From Candidatus Berkelbacteria bacterium (lineage in GTDB: Bacteria > Patescibacteriota > UBA1384 > CAILIB01), in contig JAGVEG010000043.1 in NCBI GenBank assembly GCA_020058355.1, forward strand, positions 1 to 10,901: a stretch of 10,901 nucleotides of DNA, in the 5' to 3' direction. How positions within the stretch are numbered: position 1 is the first letter of the stretch; each line of letters starts with the position of its first letter. The notes below the pieces were generated by a model that saw only the letters and a list, made by a program, of their open reading frames with translations, was not told where the DNA came from and made no database searches. This document shows positions 6,089 to 10,901 of the stretch, one piece after another. Position numbers and translations under genes: made by a program.

Positions 6089-6697
6089 GTGTTGCGTCCA
6101 AATATTCACTTAATTGGTATCCAGGGGAGCGGCAAGGGAACCCATGCCGCTTTGCTGGTTGAATCACTTGGATACACCTATCTTGGCTCCGGTAATCTCC
6201 TCCGTGAGCGCTCCCACGCTGATGATCATCTTGGTCACTACTTGGCGCGAAACCTTGAAGCTGGCCGACTGGTTGCAGATGTAGTGCTCTACCAGGTTTT
6301 GGCAGAGTTTCTTGAGAAAAACCCAGTAACTACTGGTCTCATTGCTGACGGGGCAATCCGTACCCTTGAGCAGTACCAGGCCCTCCTTCCTCTCTGGGAG
6401 ATCTACCATTTGGAGCCGCCGCGCTTTGTGCAACTGGTAATCGATGACGAAACGGCGATCGAGCGCATTGAACAGCGCTCACAAGAAGCGCAGGACACTG
6501 CCTACCACCGTACCTTTAGTGGTAAGTTGGTGAATCGAACTGACAATAATCCCTTGGCAATTGAGGAGCGCATCGCGCTCTTCCATGCCCGCACCGAACC
6601 TCTCCTAGCTTACTTACAAGAACAGGGTCGCCTCATTAGTGTTGACGCCTATGGCGAGAAGGCCGAAGTACACCAGGCCATACTTGAGCGACTATGA
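6089..6697 (+). CDS. adk: Adenylate kinase, divergent
   Basis: 202-residue P-loop nucleotide monophosphate kinase; Adk interconverts ATP, AMP and ADP in the cytosol. The P-loop is GIQGSGKGT (10-18, usually GxPGxGKGT). LGSGNLLRE (32-40) replaces the usual TGDxLR, and DGAIR (87-91) replaces the near-invariant DGFPR. Catalytic arginines can be placed at R130, R150 (in RTDNN) and R161 (in EERIALFHARTEPL), equivalent to E. coli R123, R156 and R167. The LID segment between is short and lacks zinc cysteines. The start is GTG at 6089, immediately after the secY stop, and the last bases overlap map (ATGA). Position between secY and map supports adk; a related NMP kinase with shifted specificity is the alternative. 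Confidence 0.87.
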   Translation: MLRPNIHLIGIQGSGKGTHAALLVESLGYTYLGSGNLLRERSHADDHLGHYLARNLEAGRLVADVVLYQVLAEFLEKNPVTTGLIADGAIRTLEQYQALLPLWEIYHLEPPRFVQLVIDDETAIERIEQRSQEAQDTAYHRTFSGKLVNRTDNNPLAIEERIALFHARTEPLLAYLQEQGRLISVDAYGEKAEVHQAILERL

Positions 6698-7446
6698 TTG
6701 CAAAAACTCCCCAAGACATTACGAAACTCCGTAAGGCTGGTGCTCTGCTGGCCCGTGTTTTGCGTGATGCCCAAGCTGCGGCTATTCCCGGCGTAATCCT
6801 TGAAGACCTCGATAAGCAGATTCATGCGTGGATTACTGCGGCTGGTGCCACACCTTCATTCCTCGGTCACCAGGGCTACAGGTATACCTCATGTCTTTCA
6901 GTGAATGAACAGGTAGTACACGGAATCCCCTCGTCATACGTCCTACAGAAAGGTGACGTCCTTGGGATTGATGTCGGCCTCTGGCTTGACGGTGTTTGTG
7001 TTGATGCAGCGCGCACTGAAGTAGTGGGTATGCTCCGCAGTGAGGCTCCAAATACAGTTCAGCATCTTCTGGATCACACTCAAGAAGCACTGAAGGCCGG
7101 AATGGCTGCTGCAAAGCCAGGACGCCGTGTAGGGTCTATAGGAGCAGCGGTGCAGGATGTAGCTGATCGCTACGGGCTCGGTATTGTACGTGCTCTCTGT
7201 GGTCATGGGGTAGGGAAGGCAGTATGGGAGGCTCCCGAGGTACCAAACTATGGACGCACCAGTGATGGTCCCTTACTCCGCGTCGGGCAGGTATTGGCAA
7301 TCGAACCAATGCTTACCCTGGGTGGGGGAGATGTCGTTACGCTTATCGACGGTTGGACAGTAGCTTCTGCTGATGGCTCTCTTGCGGCACAGATGGAAGA
7401 AACGGTACTTATTACTAAGAGTGGGGTAGAGGTGTTGACACGCTAA
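6694..7446 (+). CDS. map: Methionine aminopeptidase, type I
   Basis: 250-residue pita-bread metalloenzyme that removes the initiator Met from nascent proteins. All five metal ligands are present: D93 and D104 (in GIDVGLWLDGVCVDAART), H171 (GHGVG), E204 (AIEPM) and E235 (QMEET). H76 in NEQVVHGIP matches E. coli His79. The conserved second active-site histidine, E. coli His178 in FHEEP, is Trp here (W178 in KAVWEAPEVPNYG). There is no zinc-finger extension, so it is the short type Ia form. The ATG at 6694 overlaps the adk TGA (ATGA), indicating coupled translation. After it the operon is interrupted by a small membrane-protein gene before infA. Confidence 0.95.
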   Translation: MIAKTPQDITKLRKAGALLARVLRDAQAAAIPGVILEDLDKQIHAWITAAGATPSFLGHQGYRYTSCLSVNEQVVHGIPSSYVLQKGDVLGIDVGLWLDGVCVDAARTEVVGMLRSEAPNTVQHLLDHTQEALKAGMAAAKPGRRVGSIGAAVQDVADRYGLGIVRALCGHGVGKAVWEAPEVPNYGRTSDGPLLRVGQVLAIEPMLTLGGGDVVTLIDGWTVASADGSLAAQMEETVLITKSGVEVLTR

Positions 7447-7488
7447 TTTTCTTTCTGTTAAGACTATTGCGAAAGGTTTACTAAAATA

Positions 7489-7878
7489 ATGGAAAACTTC
7501 CCTCCCCACTTACTGGGGCTCGCTCTCGTGGTTTCTCTCGCGATTTCCGCTCTGTTGCTGGACCATAATCTCAAAATGAAGACTTGGCGAATTACTCCAC
7601 TGGCACATGCACGGTATGTGGTGCAGGCTACTGCTCAGGCAGTTGCTGTAATAATCACTCTTATCTTCAAAGCCAACAGCTACCCGGTTATTGCGTATTC
7701 GTACCTTGGGGCGCTAGTAATCGCCTTGTGGGCGGTATTTTATAACCACCGCATGTCGTTCACAAAGCGCTACCCGCGCCAACTCGCTGACTTCGGGGTT
7801 GTAGCAATGCTACTTGCTTCCCTTCCGCTGTTCGCTAACCCTGATTACTTCCCGGCACTAGCCTTTCGGAATCCCTAA
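7489..7878 (+). CDS. Unrecognised small membrane protein (4 TM segments)
   Basis: 129-residue hydrophobic protein with four predicted membrane spans at about 8-25, 42-60, 66-86 and 101-116, joined by short basic loops (KMKTWR at 30-34, YNHRMSFTKRYPR at 85-97). I do not recognise a family, and no catalytic motif is evident. It lies on the + strand between map and infA, where those genes are usually adjacent, 42 nt after map and 135 nt before infA. The basic loops after the first and third spans suggest both termini face outward by the positive-inside rule. A purine run gaaagg at 7471-7476 is rather far (12 nt) to serve as Shine-Dalgarno. Codon use is not obviously foreign. It could be a lineage-specific envelope protein. 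Confidence 0.75.
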   Translation: MENFPPHLLGLALVVSLAISALLLDHNLKMKTWRITPLAHARYVVQATAQAVAVIITLIFKANSYPVIAYSYLGALVIALWAVFYNHRMSFTKRYPRQLADFGVVAMLLASLPLFANPDYFPALAFRNP

Positions 7879-7890
7879 TCGTTTCTTACG

Positions 7891-7920
7891 AGCCCGCTCA
7901 CCATTTACCGGTGGCGGGCT
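7891..7920 (+). terminator. GC-rich hairpin after the membrane-protein gene
   Basis: Bases 7891-7902 (agcccgctcacc) pair with 7910-7920 (ggtggcgggct): 7 bp plus 4 bp separated by a single bulged T, with a 7-nt loop. It begins 12 nt past the stop at 7878. The downstream sequence cttgacttat is not a real T-tract, so termination would be weak or need a factor; it may instead be an RNA 3'-end or attenuator structure. Confidence 0.5.
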
Positions 7921-7921
7921 C

Positions 7922-7951
7922 TTGACTTATATAGGGGAAGTGTGATCTTAT
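7922..7951 (+). promoter_or_regulatory. Possible promoter upstream of infA
   Basis: TTGACT (7922-7927, five of six to the -35 consensus) is followed after 18 nt by TCTTAT (7946-7951, four of six to the -10 consensus). It lies directly behind the hairpin at 7891-7920, the expected place for a new transcript serving infA and the alpha operon. Matches of this quality also occur by chance. Confidence 0.35.
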
Positions 7952-7981
7952 TAGGAAGACTTTCACACCGAAGGCCCCTAT
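7931..7981 (+). promoter_or_regulatory. Inverted-repeat element in the infA leader
   Basis: Nested complementary arms are present: atagggg (7931-7937) with cccctat (7975-7981), gtgtga (7940-7945) with tcacac (7963-7968), and tctt (7946-7949) with aaga (7956-7959) around a 6-nt loop. It is either an RNA stem-loop in the infA leader, a candidate for autoregulation, or a DNA operator. It overlaps the proposed -10 box, so if that promoter is real the intact RNA hairpin would only form in read-through transcripts. Its end is 32 nt before the infA ATG. Confidence 0.5.
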
Positions 7982-8013
7982 CTTAATGCGCATCAAGCAC
8001 ACTTCACTACTCC

Positions 8014-8304
8014 ATGGCTAAGGAAGCTACCCTCACTTTATCAGGCGAGGTAGTTGAGAAGTTGCCCAACGCTCAATTTCGTGTTGAGCTCGCGCAGGTT
8101 AACCGTGTGATCCTCGCACGGCTCTCGGGTAAGATGAAACAACACTTTATTAAAGTTGTTGTGGGCGACTGGGTAGAGGTCGAGTTATCACCCTACGATC
8201 TTACGAAAGGGCGCGTTCTCACGCGTCTGAGTACTGAAGAGGCACAACAGCGCAGCGCTGAAAAGCGTCGTGCGCAGATTGCTGCATCAGAAACCGGTAA
8301 CTAA
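8014..8304 (+). CDS. infA: Translation initiation factor IF-1 with C-terminal tail
   Basis: 96-residue S1/OB-fold protein that occupies the 30S A site during initiation. The IF-1 core is plain: [16 protein letters not shown] (11-26), [20 protein letters not shown] (33-52) and the signature [16 protein letters not shown] (56-71). Usual IF-1 ends near residue 72; here about 24 extra residues follow, [20 protein letters not shown] and ETGN, a charged, helix-prone tail of unknown role. Start ATG at 8014 has the pyrimidine-rich context ctactcc and no Shine-Dalgarno. It heads the infA-rpmJ-rpsM-rpsK-rpsD-rpoA-rplQ run and lies 6 nt before rpmJ. Confidence 0.96.
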   Translation: MAKEATLTLSGEVVEKLPNAQFRVELAQVNRVILARLSGKMKQHFIKVVVGDWVEVELSPYDLTKGRVLTRLSTEEAQQRSAEKRRAQIAASETGN

Positions 8305-8310
8305 CCATCC

Positions 8311-8424
8311 ATGAAGGTCTCCGCATCCGTTAAGCCTCGGTGTCTCAAGTGTAAAGTAATCCGCCGTCACGGCCGGGTTATGGTCATTTGTGAAAACCCA
8401 CGGCACAAGCAGCGTCAAGGCTAA
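8311..8424 (+). CDS. rpmJ: Ribosomal protein L36
   Basis: 37-residue bL36, the smallest 50S protein, which binds 23S rRNA near the L7/L12 stalk base. Translation begins [20 protein letters not shown] and ends [12 protein letters not shown]. The zinc ligands are C11, C14, C27 and H32, the standard C-x2-C-x12-C-x4-H pattern, so this is the zinc-binding (C+) form. Length is exactly typical. It lies 6 nt after infA and 10 nt before rpsM, the conserved position. Confidence 0.97.
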   Translation: MKVSASVKPRCLKCKVIRRHGRVMVICENPRHKQRQG

Positions 8425-8434
8425 CTTTTATCCT

Positions 8435-8821
8435 ATGCCACGCGTAGCCGGTACAACCATCCCCAACGAAAAGAAGATTGAGTACAGCCTTACCTATATT
8501 TACGGTATTGGTCTTACTCAAGCACGAGCAATCCTTGCAAAGGCACAGGTAAACCCTGCAACCCGCGCAAATAAGCTCACCGAAAGCGAACTCGATACGA
8601 TTCGCTCTATTGTTGATAGTGAGCATACAGTAGAGGGTGACCTCCGCCGTACCATTACTGCCAACATCAAGCGTCTTCGTGATATTAAGTCCTACCGTGG
8701 CGATCGCCATGCGAAGGGTCTTCCTCTTCACGGTCAGCAGACGCGTACTAACTCACGTACCCGTAAGGGTAAGCGTGTTACTATGGGCAGCGGCCGCAAG
8801 GGCGCAGCTCAGAAGACATAA
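8435..8821 (+). CDS. rpsM: Ribosomal protein S13
   Basis: 128-residue uS13 in the 30S head, contacting P-site tRNA and 5S/L5 bridges. The ATG at 8435 gives the standard start MPRVAGTTIPNEKKIEYSLT; an in-frame upstream ATG at 8390 would lie within rpmJ and is not used. YIYGIGLTQARAILAKA (21-37) carries the helix-hairpin-helix-like GIG motif. The C-terminal signature RHAKGLPLHGQQTRTNSRTR (91-110) is followed by KGKRVT and a basic tail. The spacer from rpmJ is 10 nt, with tatcctATG and no Shine-Dalgarno. Confidence 0.97.
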   Translation: MPRVAGTTIPNEKKIEYSLTYIYGIGLTQARAILAKAQVNPATRANKLTESELDTIRSIVDSEHTVEGDLRRTITANIKRLRDIKSYRGDRHAKGLPLHGQQTRTNSRTRKGKRVTMGSGRKGAAQKT

Positions 8822-8833
8822 CGGCATACCATT

Positions 8834-9250
8834 ATGGCAGCAGCTCCTTCTAAAAGCGCAGCAGCACGTGGTACTTCACGTCGCAAGCGCGCTACCCGTA
8901 AGAACGTTGGTCTTGGTGTAATTTACATCAGCGCCAGCTTCAACAATACCCGCGTCACTGCAACTGATAGCGGTGGAAATGTACTTGCTTGGCACTCAGC
9001 TGGATCCCACGGATTCAAGGGTGCACGTAAGTCCACTCCATTTGCTGCTACTCAGGTTGCAACGAACGTTCTGGAGAAGATTAAGCCTATGGGCATTACG
9101 CACGTTGAAGTACGTATTGCTGGTGTAGGCACAGGTCGCGATGCGGCTCTCCGAGCGCTTACTGGCAGCGGTATGACTATCCACACCATCCGTGATCTTA
9201 CGCCGGTTCCCCACAACGGATGCCGCCCACGTAAGGCTCGTCGCGTCTAA
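8834..9250 (+). CDS. rpsK: Ribosomal protein S11
   Basis: 138-residue uS11 on the 30S platform beside the mRNA exit site. Core blocks are GVIYISASFNNTRVTATDSG (28-47), SAGSHGFKGARKSTPFAATQ (55-74), RIAGVGTGRDAALRAL and the end HNGCRPRKARRV (127-138). The first ~24 residues are an Ala/Ser/Lys/Arg-rich extension (AAAPSKSAAARGTSRRKRAT) that is common in variable form. The spacer from rpsM is 12 nt (cggcataccatt) without a Shine-Dalgarno. Next is rpsD after 11 nt. Confidence 0.97.
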   Translation: MAAAPSKSAAARGTSRRKRATRKNVGLGVIYISASFNNTRVTATDSGGNVLAWHSAGSHGFKGARKSTPFAATQVATNVLEKIKPMGITHVEVRIAGVGTGRDAALRALTGSGMTIHTIRDLTPVPHNGCRPRKARRV

Positions 9251-9261
9251 CCGGGAATCCT

Positions 9262-9858
9262 ATGGCACGCTATATCGGTCCCAAAATTAAGCTTTCCCGT
9301 CGCTTTGGTATCAAGCTTGGTCTTCGTACCAATGAAGAGGCGGTAACAAAGCGCCCTTACAAGCCAGGTCCTCATGGTCCTCGTGGTCGCCGTGGTCGTC
9401 CGAAAGAGTACGAACTACAGCTAGCCGAGAAGCAAAAGGCTCGCTTCATCTACGGTGTTCTTGAAAAGCAGTTCCGTCGTTACTACGAAAAGGCACTGAA
9501 GTCAGAGAACGTAGGTCTCGCACTTTTGCAAACCCTTGAGACTCGCCTCGACACTGTTGTCTACCGTGCAGGGTTCGCCCTCACTCAGCAGCAGGCTCGC
9601 CAGTTCGTGACCCACGGTCATGTCCAGGTGAATGGTCAGCGGCTTTCTATCCCTTCCTACGCAGTACAAGTTGGTGATTCTATCACTCTCGACAAGAATA
9701 TTCTGATGAAGATTGAAGAATCCCGCGGTACCGCTGTCGATCTGCCTGTCTGGCTCCGCAAGGAAGCTCGTTCAGTCCAAATGCTTGAAGTACCAGCTCG
9801 TGATCAAATCACTGCGTTGGTTGATGAGCAGCAGATTGTCTCATTCTATTCACGTTAA
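9262..9858 (+). CDS. rpsD: Ribosomal protein S4 (zinc-less form)
   Basis: 198-residue uS4, a primary 16S rRNA-binding protein; in E. coli it autoregulates the alpha operon. It begins MARYIGPKIKLSRRFG, continues with a basic KPGPHGPRGRRGRPKEYELQ block (34-53), and holds the S4 RNA-binding domain at about 94-150 (TRLDTVVYRAGFALTQQQAR, VTHGHVQVNGQRLSIPSY). There is no cysteine at all, so the N-terminal zinc knuckle of C+ S4 proteins is absent. The C-terminal end is QQIVSFYSR. The spacer before it is 11 nt (ccgggaatcct), with no good Shine-Dalgarno. Confidence 0.97.
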   Translation: MARYIGPKIKLSRRFGIKLGLRTNEEAVTKRPYKPGPHGPRGRRGRPKEYELQLAEKQKARFIYGVLEKQFRRYYEKALKSENVGLALLQTLETRLDTVVYRAGFALTQQQARQFVTHGHVQVNGQRLSIPSYAVQVGDSITLDKNILMKIEESRGTAVDLPVWLRKEARSVQMLEVPARDQITALVDEQQIVSFYSR

Positions 9859-9879
9859 TCACCCGTAGCACCCACTACC

Positions 9880-10836
9880 ATGATGGATCAGATCATCCTC
9901 CCATCCACAACGGTGCTCAGCGAGAGCGGTCTTCAGGGCAGTTATGCCGTTGAGCCACTTTTCCCTGGGTATGGTTCCACGCTTGGCGTTGCGCTTCGTC
10001 GTGTGCTCCTGTCCTCACTTGAGGGTGCCGCCGTGGATACAGTGCAGATTGATGGTGTAGAGCATGAATTCTCAACCATTCCTCACGTACGTGAAGATGT
10101 GGTTCAGATCATCTTGAACCTCAAGCAGCTCCGCTTCCAGCTCCACACCGAAAGTGCTGAGCTCGTGCTTTCTGCAAACGCTGCAGGTGTTGTAACAGCG
10201 ACTGCCTTCAAGGCAAATGCTGACTGTTCAGTAGTTAATACTGATCAGGTTATTGCAACGCTTGATGCTGGTGCAAAGCTTGAGATGCGCATCACGGTTA
10301 TCCGTGGTCGCGGCTACATTCCTGTAGAGCGCAAGAATGACCGTCCTAAGGCTATTGGTCTTATTACGGTTGACAGCATCTTCAGCCCTGTAGCTGCTGT
10401 CTCTTACCGCGTTGAGAGTACTCGCGTTGGTCAGATGACAAACTTCGATAAGTTGATTATCGATATTACAACCGATGGTAGTCTTACTCCTCGCGTTGCA
10501 CTTGATCAGGCTGCAGTTGTACTGCGTCGCCAATTCGCTGCAATTGCTGGTGTTTCTGACGATGCTCTTCTTGAAGAAGAGGCTGAAGAAGCAAAGACTG
10601 CTGCTATCGAGGTGGTGCATGTTGCCTCTGAAGAGGGTGACGGTACTCTGCTTGATCCTAAGACCAAGATTGAAGATGCAGGTTTTTCAACCCGCACCGC
10701 CAACGCTTTGGTTGAAGCTGGATACAAGACTCTCTCTGGTCTGAAGCGTCTTTCAGAGCTGAAGCTCCAGGGAATCAAGGGTCTTGGTACCAAGGGTCTT
10801 GAAGAAGTGCGCGAGGTTCTCGCACGCACCGCATAA
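9880..10836 (+). CDS. rpoA: RNA polymerase subunit alpha
   Basis: 318-residue RNAP alpha, the assembly scaffold for beta and beta'. The N-terminal domain shows EPLFPGYGSTLGVALRRVLL (25-44), EGAAVDTVQIDGVEHEFSTI (48-67) and VREDVVQIILNLK (70-82), the dimerisation core. RGRGYIPVE (142-150) and NFDKLIIDITTDGSLTP (188-204) follow. A flexible acidic linker (DDALLEEEAEEAK, 227-239, and SEEGDG) leads to the C-terminal domain with STRTANAL (270-277), holding R272 and N275, equivalents of UP-element-binding R265 and N268 in E. coli, and GLGTKGL (301-307). Two adjacent ATGs (9880, 9883) are possible starts. It lies 21 nt after rpsD and 18 nt before rplQ. Confidence 0.97.
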   Translation: MMDQIILPSTTVLSESGLQGSYAVEPLFPGYGSTLGVALRRVLLSSLEGAAVDTVQIDGVEHEFSTIPHVREDVVQIILNLKQLRFQLHTESAELVLSANAAGVVTATAFKANADCSVVNTDQVIATLDAGAKLEMRITVIRGRGYIPVERKNDRPKAIGLITVDSIFSPVAAVSYRVESTRVGQMTNFDKLIIDITTDGSLTPRVALDQAAVVLRRQFAAIAGVSDDALLEEEAEEAKTAAIEVVHVASEEGDGTLLDPKTKIEDAGFSTRTANALVEAGYKTLSGLKRLSELKLQGIKGLGTKGLEEVREVLARTA

Positions 10837-10854
10837 CTTTCCCAGGGAATTCGT

Positions 10855-10901
10855 ATGCATACTCCTAAACTAGGCCGAAAGCGCGATAACCGCGGCCGTA
10901 C
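10855..10901 (+). CDS. rplQ: Ribosomal protein L17, first 15 codons
   Basis: An open frame starts at ATG 10855 and runs off the window: MHTPKLGRKRDNRGR. The short basic start with a K-LGRK-R-D-x-R pattern fits the N-terminus of bL17, and rplQ regularly follows rpoA. Upstream, aggga at 10844-10848 is one of the few purine-rich Shine-Dalgarno-like sites here, with a 6-nt gap to the ATG. Only 15 codons are visible, so position carries much of the call. Confidence 0.75.
   Translation, partial: MHTPKLGRKRDNRGR

Noticed and set aside
7435..7463. Perfect ttgaca at 7435-7440 as a promoter for the membrane-protein gene
   Set aside because: No hexamer at 16-19 nt downstream resembles TATAAT well (at most three of six), and the -35 lies in the end of map.
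8390..8434. Upstream in-frame ATG extending S13 by 15 residues
   Set aside because: It lies inside rpmJ, and MPRVAGTTIP at 8435 is the conserved S13 start.

Overview
This window is a continuous stretch of the conserved bacterial spc and alpha ribosomal-protein operons, read almost entirely on the + strand. The order is rplN (3' part only), rplX, rplE, rpsZ/rpsN (zinc type), rpsH, rplF, rplR, rpsE, rplO, [insert], secY, adk, map, [membrane protein], infA, rpmJ, rpsM, rpsK, rpsD, rpoA and the start of rplQ. rpsE is followed 9 nt later by rplO with no rpmD (L30) between them. Loss of L30 is known across the Candidate Phyla Radiation (Patescibacteria). Together with a slightly shortened L15, a divergent Adk and a compact layout, this makes a CPR-type bacterium the best guess; the phylum cannot be fixed from this window. 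GC content looks near 50-60% in the sampled ribosomal genes.

Region by region. Bases 1 to about 200 do not belong to the L14 gene they abut. The first ~45 codons of L14 are missing and are replaced by DNA whose best open frame runs on the minus strand, so this is a chimeric or rearranged contig end. Bases 201-3764 are a tight ribosomal-protein run with spacers of mostly 4-9 nt. Bases 3791-3825 form a strong intrinsic terminator that closes this half. Bases 3836-4582 hold a minus-strand, AT-richer gene with an HExxH motif (HELNH) that interrupts the normally contiguous rplO-secY junction. Bases 4583-4780 are a divergent intergenic region. Bases 4781-7446 are secY-adk-map with zero-gap or overlapping junctions. 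Bases 7489-7878 encode an unrecognised small membrane protein. Bases 7879-8013 hold two hairpins in front of infA. Bases 8014-10836 are infA-rpmJ-rpsM-rpsK-rpsD-rpoA, and rplQ begins at 10855 and runs off the end.

Functionally the window combines ribosome assembly (both subunits), initiation (IF-1), transcription (RNAP alpha), membrane export (SecY), N-terminal methionine removal (MetAP) and adenylate balance (Adk). The main departures from a textbook operon are the antisense metallopeptidase-like insert, the near absence of Shine-Dalgarno motifs ahead of native genes while the insert has one, a MetAP in which the usual active-site His178 is Trp, an Adk with altered signature motifs, and a structured leader before infA.
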